A DNA stretch of 36,618 nucleotides from Nitrospira sp. CG24D (GTDB taxonomy: Bacteria; Nitrospirota; Nitrospiria; Nitrospirales; Nitrospiraceae): the NCBI GenBank assembly GCA_002869855.2, contig NEWQ02000018.1, positions 16,863-53,480 on the forward strand, in the 5' to 3' direction. A program made the position numbers and the translations under genes. The notes below the pieces were generated by a model. The model searched no databases. It was not told the DNA's origin and worked only from the letters and a program-made list of their open reading frames with translations. This document shows, piece after piece, positions 22,719-31,788 of this stretch; positions within the stretch are counted from its first letter, which is position 1, and each line of letters opens with the position of its first letter.

Positions 22719-25700
22719 CTAGGCCACCTTAACACCGTCTAACACTTCACGGACCTTCTGAGCCAACACGTTCGGGGTAAACGGCTTCTGGAGAAACGCG
22801 GTGTCCCGCTTGATCCCGCCTTGCGCAAATACGGGATGATCGGGGTAGCCCGACATATACAGCACTTTGATTTCCGGCCGGACCGACGTGAGCTTTTCAG
22901 CGACTTCCGGACCGCTCATCTGAGGCATCACCACATCAGTGAGCAAGAGATGAATTGGCCCGAGGTGCCTGGTACCGGTCAGCAAGGCTTCGATGCCGTG
23001 ACGGGCCTCCAGCACCGTATAGCCATGCAGCCGCAGCGTTTCATGAACCAATCCTCTCACTGCCGGCTCATCCTCCACGAGCAGAATGGTTTCGCGTCCA
23101 TGCACGCGATCGGCATTCGCGGGAGCCGCCTGGCCGCTCTGCGCCACGCCGTCCACTCGCGGAAAGAAAATTTTAAACGTTGTCCCTTTGCCGATTTTGC
23201 TCTCGACCCCAATCGTGCCACCGCTTTGCTTCACAATCCCATAGACCGTCGACAGCCCTAGCCCCGTTCCTTTCCCCTTGGCCTTTGTAGTGAAGAACGG
23301 TTCAAAAAGATGCGACTGCGTCTCTTCATCCATCCCGTGCCCGGTATCCTTGACGGCCAGAAGGACGTAATCTCCAGGATCGAGCGCCATCGTCTCGCGG
23401 CGCGGGCCCTTGCCGATCGAGATATTCCGAGTCTCGACCGTCAGTCGCCCGCCGGTCGGCATCGCATCGCGGGCATTCACGGCCAGATTCATCACAATTT
23501 GTTCGATCTGCCCAGGATCAGCCTTGATAGCCCCTAACCCTTGATCCAGCTCCGAACAGAGTTCGATGATATCCTCACCCAACAGACGCCGCAGCATCCC
23601 ATCCATATTCGTGACAATCGCGTTCAGATCAACCACTTTCGTCGCGACAAACTGGCGGCGACTGAACGCCAGGAGTTGACTTGTCAGGCCGGCCGCACGA
23701 TCCGCGGCTTTCTTAACCTCTTCCATTTCACGCTTGGCCGGATCGCCGGCTGCCAGGCGACCCAAGATCAATTCGCTATACCCTCGAATCACCGTCAGCA
23801 GATTATTGAAGTCATGGGCGACGCCACCGGCGAGTCGCCCCACCGCTTCCATCTTCTGCGATTGCCGGAGTTGCGCCTCGGTCTGTTGCAGCGCGTCTTC
23901 GGCCTTGGTCCGCTCGCCGAACTGGCCGATTTTAAGCCCGATATCCGTGACCATTTTCAACAGCTCATCATCCGGTTCCCGCACATACCGGCTGAAGAAC
24001 TCAATGACCCCTTCGATCTCGCCCGCGATTCGGATCGGGAACCCGAACCCTCCGTGCAGTCCGACCTGAGCCGCCACATCGGTCCGAAGGAATTGAGGGT
24101 CGAGCGCCACATCCGCGATCCAACAAGGCTGACCGCTCGCCCAGATCCGTCCCGGCAACCCTTCTCCTGACGCGAACGACTGGTGCCACGCCGCCAGCGC
24201 AAACGCATCGCCTTGAAACGTCGGGGTCTGCCATTGATCCAAGCACCGGAGCACGTTGGTCTGTTTATCAAAGCGCCAAAACACACCGAGGTCCCACTCA
24301 AGGCTTTCCCCGACGGCTTGAATGATCTTCGGGACAGCTTCTTCCAATGTCGAGGACTCGGACAAGACCCGGGTCACCGCATATTGCGACGCCAACCGCC
24401 GCTCGGCCTTCCGTCGATCGGTGATATCACGGACAAACGCACTGAAAATATAGGCTTCGCCGATCCGGGCGGGAGACACGGACAATTCCACCGGGAACTC
24501 CCGGCCATCATGATGCCGTGCGGTGATTTCGATCCGGCGATTGAGAATCGGCCCGACGCCGGTCCGGAGAAACTCCCGAAGCCCGTGGTTATGCGCCGCG
24601 CGGTCTCGTTCAGGGATGACCGTCTCCGACAAAATCCGCCCCAGCACTTCGTCGCGCGCCCAACCGAAAATCGCCGTCGCCTGGGCATTCCAATCCGTGA
24701 TGACACCCGCCGCATCAATAGTGATCACTCCGTCGAGGGCCGTATCGACAATGGCGCGATTGCGCTCCTGGCTCTGGAGCAGCGCGGCTTCAGCCGCGCG
24801 CGCCCAGGCACTCTCCTGCTGGGCCTGACGATACTCCGCCCGCAGCCGCACCGTCGACCACAACAGCAACACCAGGAGCGGGAACCAGATGACCAGCGCC
24901 GCACCGCCGACCTTCCAGAGCACGACGGAGCGTATCGGCGCCAGGATCGCGTCACGGTCGATCCGCACCAGCACCGTCCAGCCCAGGCCGGGAAATTCTC
25001 CGTAGCCCTTCGTCACCGCGTAGCCCGTGACCACTTGCACATGCCGACGGAGATGCTCCTCGATCACATAGCCCGGCTCCCCCGCCTGACTCAGTTTTAC
25101 TGAAGGCAGCCCCAGCTCAAGCAGATTGATCTTCTCGTGTAACGGAACGTTCGAGTCGACGAATACCTCGCCGGACTTTGCGAGCATCTGATATTCAACC
25201 GCTCCACCAAACCCTTCACGGCGTTGAAGCGACCGGATCGTTCGCGTCGTGACGTCCTCCAATACCGGCACCGCCACCCGCGTGGTGATCACCCCTAAGA
25301 ACGTCCCTTCGGCATCAAGAATTGGCGCCGTAAAGGCCACCGTTTCCACTCCCTGACCGGCCTCATGCCTCGGCACATCCCCCACCAGAACCCGCCGAGA
25401 CTCGTGCGCTCCCCGGAACCACTCGCTCTGGCTGAAATCCTTTCCAATCAGGGCGTCTTCCGTCGAGGCGATCATGACTCCTTGTTGATCCGTAACGCCC
25501 AACGAGTGATACATCGGCGCGTAGGCCGTCTTCATCCATGCCAAGTAGCTGCCGAGGTACCGCCGATCCGACGAACGAAGCGCAAAGGCACGGGCCATCA
25601 TATGCACATCGCCATAGCGCTCAAACAACAACCGGTCCAACTTGTCCGACACTTCCGCCGCCGCGAGCGTCAACTGTTCTCCCGCGGCCCACACCAACCG

Positions 25701-25829
25701 CCGCTCCACATACCGTAGCAGCACCGCCCCGATACCAAGCGCGAGGATCGTGACCAAGACGATCAGAAACGGAAGCCACCCGTAACGGCGTGAGGACTGC
25801 GCAAGTGGTGAGGCGACAGGGAAGCTCAT
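22719..25829 (-). CDS. Hybrid sensor histidine kinase: Cache, PAS, GAF, HisKA, HATPase, REC
   Basis: Encodes 1036 residues; the ATG at 25829 overlaps the preceding stop (ATGA). TM1 is at about 18-41, a double-Cache-type periplasmic sensor region at about 45-305, TM2 at about 305-330, a PAS domain at about 360-485 (DGVITIDAAGVITDWNAQA), a GAF domain at about 495-640, the H-box GGVAHDFNNLL at about 669-679 with phospho-His, an ATPase domain with GHGMDEET, PFFTTKAKGKGTGLGL and the G boxes, then a C-terminal receiver with LLTDVVMPQMSG carrying the phospho-acceptor Asp. A small ligand bound outside the cell is likely. No separate response regulator is seen next to it, so signalling may pass to a distant partner. 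It is translationally coupled to the CxxCxxCC/DUF2156 protein. Confidence 0.93.
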   Translation of the reverse strand: MSFPVASPLAQSSRRYGWLPFLIVLVTILALGIGAVLLRYVERRLVWAAGEQLTLAAAEVSDKLDRLLFERYGDVHMMARAFALRSSDRRYLGSYLAWMKTAYAPMYHSLGVTDQQGVMIASTEDALIGKDFSQSEWFRGAHESRRVLVGDVPRHEAGQGVETVAFTAPILDAEGTFLGVITTRVAVPVLEDVTTRTIRSLQRREGFGGAVEYQMLAKSGEVFVDSNVPLHEKINLLELGLPSVKLSQAGEPGYVIEEHLRRHVQVVTGYAVTKGYGEFPGLGWTVLVRIDRDAILAPIRSVVLWKVGGAALVIWFPLLVLLLWSTVRLRAEYRQAQQESAWARAAEAALLQSQERNRAIVDTALDGVITIDAAGVITDWNAQATAIFGWARDEVLGRILSETVIPERDRAAHNHGLREFLRTGVGPILNRRIEITARHHDGREFPVELSVSPARIGEAYIFSAFVRDITDRRKAERRLASQYAVTRVLSESSTLEEAVPKIIQAVGESLEWDLGVFWRFDKQTNVLRCLDQWQTPTFQGDAFALAAWHQSFASGEGLPGRIWASGQPCWIADVALDPQFLRTDVAAQVGLHGGFGFPIRIAGEIEGVIEFFSRYVREPDDELLKMVTDIGLKIGQFGERTKAEDALQQTEAQLRQSQKMEAVGRLAGGVAHDFNNLLTVIRGYSELILGRLAAGDPAKREMEEVKKAADRAAGLTSQLLAFSRRQFVATKVVDLNAIVTNMDGMLRRLLGEDIIELCSELDQGLGAIKADPGQIEQIVMNLAVNARDAMPTGGRLTVETRNISIGKGPRRETMALDPGDYVLLAVKDTGHGMDEETQSHLFEPFFTTKAKGKGTGLGLSTVYGIVKQSGGTIGVESKIGKGTTFKIFFPRVDGVAQSGQAAPANADRVHGRETILLVEDEPAVRGLVHETLRLHGYTVLEARHGIEALLTGTRHLGPIHLLLTDVVMPQMSGPEVAEKLTSVRPEIKVLYMSGYPDHPVFAQGGIKRDTAFLQKPFTPNVLAQKVREVLDGVKVA

Positions 25830-27325
25830 GGCTGTAGCGGACTCGCAATCCAACTCTTGATCGTGGCCACAGGATGGTACGCCTGCTTGGCGGCTCGGAG
25901 ACCCGGAAGACCGGCATCGTCCATGGCATTGATATACTTGGCGCCCCCGCGGCGCGCGGCGCGACAGGTCTCGCGAAACAGATACTGCGCCAAACCGGGC
26001 ACGGATCGGTCGGCGACTTCGACCAGTACCGCGTACGTCTCAGGCGTCAGCCGGTAGCCAAACGTATAGCCCATCACCTGATCCTGCACACAGGCCACAG
26101 TGCCGGCGAGCCCCAGCCGATTGCCAAACGCCCAAATGAGCTCATGCGCTGCTTCGGCGTCCTCTAGAAGGAATTGTCCCATTGTATCCAGCTGTCCCGA
26201 TTGCTTCTGCGACACCCATCGACGGAACAGGTCACGGCACACAGGCTGATCAGCCACCGTATAAGGACGGAGTGTCACCGACGCTGTTCGTTCGACCCGA
26301 TTGCAGAGCGCACGTTGCGACTTATAGGAATCTCCAGCAAGCTGCGCCAACGAGTCGGCCCGGTACAGATAGTCCGAGGATTTGTCCGACCATTGCAGAT
26401 GACTGCCGGCGAGACGAGCTTTTTGACGATCCGTGACGTTCTCGATCCGGCTGACTGGAGAACCGTGATTCCATCGATGCAAATCGGCTAGCCCCTCCCC
26501 TACCGTTTCTTCGAGTGGTCTTGGCCCAAGCGGGGGGAGCGGCATAAACCAGCCATCGGAAGAATGGGCGAACAGGAAGAATACACCGTCCCGTTCCATC
26601 CACCAATAGGACAACGTCGTCGTCCATATATAGTGATACACAAACGCATAGGCCGCTAGTGCCTCATGGCCCGGACATTCGGACCTCTCCAACGCCTCCT
26701 TCATCCGGGGCGCATCCTCCAGCCGAAGCGGACGAAGACGCGAGTCCGGCTGATGGAAACGTAGACGGTCCGTCAATTCCGGCAGCGAGGCGAGTACGAT
26801 CACATCCTCTTGAAACCGACCGATTAAACGCGGATTGTTCGCAAGAAGCTGGAGTGTAGCCTCCTGCTGAAGAAGCGCATGAACACGTTCAGCGTGCTGA
26901 TGGATCTCTCCGGGAACGGCCTCCCGCATGAAGGGGCACTTGGTATCCCAACCCAGCTCAACCTGTGAACCGTCGGCACTCCACATCAGCGCCAACGGAT
27001 AGAGCTGGCAATCGAGGGGCCGGTGGTCGTAGATGCCACAGCGTGAGGTCGCGGGATCGAAGGCAGGACACAGATATCCTTCGCTCTCAGGGTCTTTGAC
27101 GAGCGCAATTTGAGATCCGACGGGATCCGTAAACAGCGCGGGCGACAATCCTTGCGCTACCGCGGCCCCGATTTCATCCCGCGTAAAGTAGGGTCTAAGG
27201 AAACTGTCCGATTCAGGAAACCGGCAACACACCTCGCATTGAACACACACGGAACCGGGAACGAATTGTGGCAGTGGATTAGACGGGCTCACGTGCGAAT
27301 TGAACTCTAACTGGTCAAGCGCCAT
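25826..27325 (-). CDS. Fusion of a CxxCxxCC (YkgJ) cluster domain and DUF2156
   Basis: Encodes 499 residues. The N-terminal about 140 residues have Cys27-x2-Cys30-x2-CysCys33-34, Cys86, Cys96, Cys106 and Cys130, the pattern of YkgJ-type iron/zinc-binding domains (VCVQCEVCCRFP and CGIYDHRPLDCQLYP). From about 190 the protein is a DUF2156-type GNAT fold (LRPLRLEDAPRMKE, SDYLYRADSLAQLAGDSYKSQRALCNRVER, LVEVADRSVPGLAQYLFRE), related to the C-terminal acyltransferase part of phosphatidylglycerol lysyltransferases. A membrane-lipid or protein aminoacyl/acyl transferase carrying a metal-redox switch is possible. The start at 27325 omits an upstream frame extension. Its stop overlaps the sensor kinase start. 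Confidence 0.85.
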   Translation of the reverse strand: MALDQLEFNSHVSPSNPLPQFVPGSVCVQCEVCCRFPESDSFLRPYFTRDEIGAAVAQGLSPALFTDPVGSQIALVKDPESEGYLCPAFDPATSRCGIYDHRPLDCQLYPLALMWSADGSQVELGWDTKCPFMREAVPGEIHQHAERVHALLQQEATLQLLANNPRLIGRFQEDVIVLASLPELTDRLRFHQPDSRLRPLRLEDAPRMKEALERSECPGHEALAAYAFVYHYIWTTTLSYWWMERDGVFFLFAHSSDGWFMPLPPLGPRPLEETVGEGLADLHRWNHGSPVSRIENVTDRQKARLAGSHLQWSDKSSDYLYRADSLAQLAGDSYKSQRALCNRVERTASVTLRPYTVADQPVCRDLFRRWVSQKQSGQLDTMGQFLLEDAEAAHELIWAFGNRLGLAGTVACVQDQVMGYTFGYRLTPETYAVLVEVADRSVPGLAQYLFRETCRAARRGGAKYINAMDDAGLPGLRAAKQAYHPVATIKSWIASPLQP

Positions 27326-27340
27326 GACGGCCCCATCATA

Positions 27341-27359
27341 CGATGGGCTCCGCCCATCG
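27341..27359. repeat. Short hairpin in the leader of the CxxCxxCC/DUF2156 gene
   Basis: CGATGGGC (27341-27348) and GCCCATCG (27352-27359) form a perfect 8-bp stem around a three-base loop. The adjoining minus-strand CCTTGCTCG also occurs at the edge of copy A of the hairpin repeats, so it may be a half-element. It lies about 15 bases upstream of the start at 27325 and might affect translation. Confidence 0.65.
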
Positions 27360-27462
27360 AGCAAGGAACGATCACTCGTCCACACATTCCATCGCCCCCT
27401 CAGGATGCTCCGCGTCCGCGATTTACCACACAGGCAACGGACGGCCACAGCACGAACACCCC

Positions 27463-27491
27463 TTGTCCGCTCCCGCCCCTCATGGTAGCAT
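27463..27491 (+). promoter_or_regulatory. Candidate promoter of the ATP-grasp-like gene
   Basis: TTGTCC (27463-27468), a 17-base spacer and TAGCAT (27486-27491) preceded by TGG, so it is also an extended -10. Start near 27498 and a leader of about 54 bases. Confidence 0.5.
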
Positions 27492-27551
27492 CCTCTTCGC
27501 ACGGCGCCTGCATTCTGAAACTCGCACAACACCCCATTAAGGAACAGTCCT

Positions 27552-29000
27552 TTGGCTCACGCACCGTCACCCTGTTCATCACTGGCGCCGGACCTTGCCG
27601 TCCGCCGATGTGCCGATATCCGCGCTCAGTTGGAAGCCGCCGGCCTCTTTGCCTCGGCTGCCGCACCACAGGCGACGAACTCCTGGCGGGTCAGCCCCTG
27701 CCCGCTCTTCCTCTCGCAGGAACAGTTGGAATTTTTCACCAAACTAGGCCCTCAACTCCTGGCCTTCTACCGGGCTCACAACCGCCTCTATCTCGAAAGC
27801 GTGAAGGGGGTTCAGCCGAAATGGGTCGCGCAGTATCTCGACCAGGGCAAACCCGACGCGTTGATTGCCTATAGCAGGATGAAGCGCTTTCGGGATGAGC
27901 TGCCCGCAGTCATTCGACCGGATGTCATTCCCACCCAGGACGGCATGGTCATCACCGAACTGGACTCGGTCCCCGGCGGGATCGGCCTAACCGCCTGCCT
28001 GTCCTCCATCTATAGCGAACTCGACGACCAGCCTCTGCCGCTCGTCGGCGGCCGCGACGGCATGGCGCTTGGATTCGCCGCCATGCTGAAGGCCATCCAG
28101 CGGGAACGGACCGGCTGCATCGCCATTGTCGCGTCGGAAGAGGCTAAGGAATACCGGCCGGAAATGACCTGGCTGGCCGCCCGGCTCCGCGAGCAGGGAC
28201 TGCACGCCTACTGCGTGGAACCGCGGGACGTACGATTTACGGAAGACGGCCTACGGCTTCGGACGGACACGGGTGAAGAGCCCATCGCCGTACTCTATCG
28301 CTTTTATGAACTGTTCGATCTCTTGAACATCCCGAAAGCCGAATTGATCCAGTACGCCGCAAAAAAAGAGTTAGTGGCGGTCACCCCGCCCTATAAACCG
28401 GCGTTGGAAGAGAAGTCGGCCTTTGCCCTCCTGCACCATCCGGTGCTCCGGCCATTCTGGGAAAAGGAACTCGGCGAAGCTACCTTGCTGGACCTGACGA
28501 CGATTATGCCGCGCACCTGGCTCCTCGACCCGGCGCCGATTCCACCGACCGCCACGATTCCCGGGCTGCGCATGGGTGACCGAGCCGTGACCAATTGGCG
28601 CGATCTCGCAGCCGCTACGCAAAAAGAACGCCATTATGTGATCAAGCCATCAGGCTTCTCCGAACTGGCCTGGGGCAGCCGGGGCGTGTCGGTCGGACAC
28701 GATCTCCCGCAGACCGAATGGGCCGCTGCCATCGATCACGCACTCGCGTCGTTTCCGACGACGCCCTACATTCTTCAGGAATTCCACAAGGGCCGCATCT
28801 ACGAACTCGACTACTGGGATCCGGCGTCCAACCAGCTCGTGCGGATGAACGGGCGGGCGCGCCTGTCACCGTACTATTTTGTGGCCGAGGGCAAAGCCGA
28901 ATTGGCCGGGATTCTGGCCACCATCTGCTCGGCGGAAAAGAAAATTATTCACGGGATGAAAGACGCCATCATGGTCCCCTGCGCGCTGCAGCAATCGTAA
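27552..29000 (+). CDS. ATP-grasp-like protein of unknown function
   Basis: Encodes 482 residues from a TTG with AAGGA 8 bases upstream; no good ATG start is available earlier. No signal peptide or membrane segment is seen. The C-terminal half contains RHYVIKPSGFSELAWGSRG, a glycine-rich loop after a VIKPSG strand as in ATP-grasp ligases, followed by PYILQEFHKGRIYELDYWD and GRARLSPYYFV with acids typical of magnesium binding. The middle (ITELDSVPGGIGLT and VLYRFYELFDLL) fits the type of permuted ATP-grasp proteins such as the glutathionylspermidine-synthase-like group. It would join an acid to an amine with ATP; the substrates are unknown. It is divergent from the DUF2156 fusion and is followed by a glutaredoxin gene 73 bases later. 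Confidence 0.7.
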   Translation: MAHAPSPCSSLAPDLAVRRCADIRAQLEAAGLFASAAAPQATNSWRVSPCPLFLSQEQLEFFTKLGPQLLAFYRAHNRLYLESVKGVQPKWVAQYLDQGKPDALIAYSRMKRFRDELPAVIRPDVIPTQDGMVITELDSVPGGIGLTACLSSIYSELDDQPLPLVGGRDGMALGFAAMLKAIQRERTGCIAIVASEEAKEYRPEMTWLAARLREQGLHAYCVEPRDVRFTEDGLRLRTDTGEEPIAVLYRFYELFDLLNIPKAELIQYAAKKELVAVTPPYKPALEEKSAFALLHHPVLRPFWEKELGEATLLDLTTIMPRTWLLDPAPIPPTATIPGLRMGDRAVTNWRDLAAATQKERHYVIKPSGFSELAWGSRGVSVGHDLPQTEWAAAIDHALASFPTTPYILQEFHKGRIYELDYWDPASNQLVRMNGRARLSPYYFVAEGKAELAGILATICSAEKKIIHGMKDAIMVPCALQQS

Positions 29001-29073
29001 CGTCAGCCCCGCTTCCTTTTCCCCAAATGCCTCATTCCACTTTTACTGTTTTCCATGGTAGCCTAAGGCCATC

Positions 29074-29319
29074 ATGGCGCTGACGCTCTATCATGTCGAC
29101 TGGTGTCCTGACTGCGAAGTCGTGCGGGACAAACTCTCGGAACTCGATGTCGCGTACACCGACATTATCGTGCCGGATATCCGCCCGATGCGGAAACAGG
29201 TCCATGAAGTGTCCGGTCAGTACTACGTGCCCGTGCTCACAGACGGAAACACCGTCCTGACCGAGACACACGACATCTTGGCCCACCTCGACACCCACTA
29301 TGCCAAGACATCTTCCTAG
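29074..29319 (+). CDS. Glutaredoxin-like protein
   Basis: Encodes 81 residues, a complete small thioredoxin fold: strand ALTLYHVDW, active-site Cys11-Pro-Asp-Cys14, helix, the cis-proline strand YYVPVLTDGNTV and helix THDILAHLD. Dithiol type. The N-terminal motif DWCPDC differs from the usual CPYC, so the partner thiol may not be glutathione. An extended -10 motif at about 29056-29064 would start the RNA next to the ATG (possibly leaderless). It follows an ATP-grasp-like gene and precedes the aminomutase. Confidence 0.9.
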   Translation: MALTLYHVDWCPDCEVVRDKLSELDVAYTDIIVPDIRPMRKQVHEVSGQYYVPVLTDGNTVLTETHDILAHLDTHYAKTSS

Positions 29320-29408
29320 ACCCTCGATAGACCCTGCGTTCCCGCACGATCGGCGACAGGGTGCGTCCACCCCTGGCGCAAGTGGTTTCATCTCTTGAAT
29401 AGGAGGCC

Positions 29409-30539
29409 ATGACGCCCGTGGAGGAATGGAGACGAATACTCGCTGAGAGCATCGTGAAGCCAAAAGATCTGGCTGACCGGTTCGGACTCGACGAGAAAGA
29501 AATAGAAGCCATCGTCGGTCCGTACCCCATGCGGATCACCCCGACCGTCCTCGGAACGATGAAGGAAAAAGGCGACGCCATCTGGAAGCAGGTGGTTCCC
29601 GAGATCGCGGAATTGGACGATATCGATGCGGAGGACGATCCGCTTGAAGAAGACCTGATGAGTCCGGTCCCTCACCTCGTCCACCGGTACCCCGACCGCG
29701 TCCTCCTCATGGTCACCAACCAATGTCCGATCTACTGCCGTTTTTGCACCAGAAAGCGGCTGGTGGGGAAGCCGGGCTTTCTGAAGAAGGGCGAACTGGA
29801 TCGCGCCATCGCCTATCTGCGTGAACACACCGAGGTGCGGGACGTCATCCTCTCGGGCGGTGATCCGCTGCTGCTCCCCGACTATCTCCTGGAGCGGATT
29901 TTCAAGGCGTTGCGGACGATCCCGCATCTGGAACTGATTCGCATCGGCTCGCGGGTCCCCGGAACATTGCCCGAACGGATCACCCCAAAGCTGTGCGAGC
30001 TGGTGAAGAAATACCACCCGATCTATATGAACCTTCACTTCAACCATCCGGACGAACTGACACCAGCGGTGAAAGCGGCCTGCGGCATGCTCGCGGATGC
30101 CGGTGTGCCGCTCGGAGCGCAGACCGTCCTCTTGAAAGGGGTAAACGATGATCCCGAGGTGATGAAACGCCTCGTCCATCAGCTGCTCCTTGCCCGGGTG
30201 AAACCCTACTACCTCTATCAAGCCGATCTGACCAAAGGCACCAACCATTTCCGCACGACAGTCGAAACCGGCCTGAACATCATCAAAGCGCTGCAGGGAC
30301 ACACCAGCGGAATGGCCGTCCCGCACTTCGTGATCGACGCCCCCGGCGGCGGAGGGAAAATTCCGCTTCTCCCCAGCGACTACCTGGTGCATCTCGATGA
30401 AGACGGCGCCGTGCTGCAGAATTATGAGAATAAGACATTCCACTATCCGCAACCGAAACAGGGGAATGGACGCGAACTCCCCATGGTCGGTGCGCATCCG
30501 GGATGGGGTTCCTGCGGAAACGATCATGAGGAGGCATAA
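29409..30539 (+). CDS. kamA: KamA-family radical SAM aminomutase (lysine 2,3-aminomutase-like)
   Basis: Encodes 376 residues; AGGAGG lies just before the ATG. The radical SAM cluster ligands are Cys106, Cys110 and Cys113 (CPIYCRFC). The PLP lysine is Lys317 in PGGGGK. Asp273 (YQADLTKG) and Asp310 (FVIDAPG) match the two aspartates that bind the side-chain amine of lysine in clostridial lysine 2,3-aminomutase; glutamate 2,3-aminomutases carry Lys and Asn there. The short N-terminus lacks about 40-90 residues of clostridial enzymes. It converts L-lysine to L-beta-lysine, used for osmoprotectants, antibiotics or EF-P modification. No AblB acetyltransferase or EpmA is in the window. It is followed by the dCTP deaminase. 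Confidence 0.88.
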   Translation: MTPVEEWRRILAESIVKPKDLADRFGLDEKEIEAIVGPYPMRITPTVLGTMKEKGDAIWKQVVPEIAELDDIDAEDDPLEEDLMSPVPHLVHRYPDRVLLMVTNQCPIYCRFCTRKRLVGKPGFLKKGELDRAIAYLREHTEVRDVILSGGDPLLLPDYLLERIFKALRTIPHLELIRIGSRVPGTLPERITPKLCELVKKYHPIYMNLHFNHPDELTPAVKAACGMLADAGVPLGAQTVLLKGVNDDPEVMKRLVHQLLLARVKPYYLYQADLTKGTNHFRTTVETGLNIIKALQGHTSGMAVPHFVIDAPGGGGKIPLLPSDYLVHLDEDGAVLQNYENKTFHYPQPKQGNGRELPMVGAHPGWGSCGNDHEEA

Positions 30540-30631
30540 GACATCGTGAACCGCCATACCTACCTGAATGTTTTCACTATCATCTTCGCCCAGAGCGACT
30601 CCCCAGCGATCACAAGGAGGTTCAACCCACT

Positions 30632-31786
30632 GTGAGCCGTCGCGCCACCAACGGAATTCTTCCCTATCAGGACATTAAGCAACTGATTGCCACCGGTGCC
30701 CTCACGGCATCCCCCGCGATCGAAGACCGGCAGATTCAACCGGCCAGCCTCGACCTGCGTCTGGGACGCAAAGCCTATCGCCTAATCAGCAGCTTTCTTC
30801 CGGAACTCTCCCCGATTTCCTCACGGCTCGACGTGCTCGACTTCTATCAATCAGATCTCGTCATGTATGAGATGGATTTGACGGAAGGGGCCATCCTGGA
30901 AAAAGGCCATGTCTATCTCGTCCCGCTGCTGGAGCACCTGAAACTCCCCAAAAATCTGCGCGCCCGGGCGAACCCGAAAAGCACCACCGGCCGGCTCGAC
31001 GTCTTCACCCGTGTCGTCACGGACCTGAATGCGGGCTTCGACGAAATCCGGGCCGGCTATCACGGGCCCCTGTTCCTCGAAGTCGTGCCTCGTTCGTTCG
31101 CTGTCAAAGTCCGGACCGGCCAGTCGCTGAATCAGATCCGGTTCGTCCGCGGCGAAGCGACCGTCAGCGACGCGTCGCTGAAGACGCTGCACAGCAAATC
31201 CCCACTGCTTTATCACAATAGCCCCACCAGAAAAGCATTGGAGCAACGCGAGTTCCGCGCCGAGCGCGGGCTCTTCCTGCGCATCGATCTGAAGGGCGAC
31301 GACCGGACCGACTCGCGCATCATCGGCTATCGAGCCAAGAAGAACAGCCACGTCATTGATCTGGCCAAAGTCGGGCACTATAGCGCCGCAGACTTTTGGG
31401 AACCGCTCTATCGCCATCGGCAAGACAGCCTCCTCCTGGAGCCGGAAGAGTTTTACATCCTGGCCTCCAAGGAACGGATTCGCGTGCCGGCCGGATACGC
31501 CGCCGAGATGGTCGCCTATGAAGCGGCCTGCGGAGAACTGCGCACGCACTACGCCGGCTTCTTCGATCCGGGCTTCGGATATGGAGCGAAAGGAGAGATC
31601 AAAGGGACGCAGGTGGTCCTGGAAGTCCGCCCCCACGATGTGCCGTTTTTGATTCACGACGGACAGACGTTTTTTAAGGTTGTATATGACCGTATGCTCG
31701 ACGTACCCTCACAGCTCTACGGCACCACGTTAGGGTCGTCGTATCAAGGGCAGGCGCTCACACTCAGCAAACATTTCAAAGTGTAA
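30632..31786 (+). CDS. dcd: Bimodular dCTP deaminase (2'-deoxycytidine 5'-triphosphate deaminase)
   Basis: Encodes 384 residues from a GTG with AAGGAGG upstream; about twice the length of E. coli Dcd (193). This matches the long PF06559-type bacterial enzymes in which two dUTPase-like halves are fused. First half: IQPASLDLRLG and RARANPKSTTGRLDV with GYHGPLFLEVVPRSFAVKV-type strands and catalytic Glu. Second half: ERGLFLRIDLKG, then YEAACGELRTHYAGFFDPGFGYG. The enzyme makes dUTP for dTMP synthesis, which fits a general pyrimidine need. The following membrane protein starts 2 bases after its stop, suggesting coupling. Confidence 0.9.
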   Translation: MSRRATNGILPYQDIKQLIATGALTASPAIEDRQIQPASLDLRLGRKAYRLISSFLPELSPISSRLDVLDFYQSDLVMYEMDLTEGAILEKGHVYLVPLLEHLKLPKNLRARANPKSTTGRLDVFTRVVTDLNAGFDEIRAGYHGPLFLEVVPRSFAVKVRTGQSLNQIRFVRGEATVSDASLKTLHSKSPLLYHNSPTRKALEQREFRAERGLFLRIDLKGDDRTDSRIIGYRAKKNSHVIDLAKVGHYSAADFWEPLYRHRQDSLLLEPEEFYILASKERIRVPAGYAAEMVAYEAACGELRTHYAGFFDPGFGYGAKGEIKGTQVVLEVRPHDVPFLIHDGQTFFKVVYDRMLDVPSQLYGTTLGSSYQGQALTLSKHFKV

Positions 31787-31788
31787 CC

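Noticed and set aside
23541..25103. Long plus-strand frames opposite the sensor kinase
   Set aside because: Shadow frames; the minus strand carries the complete Cache-PAS-GAF-kinase-receiver protein.
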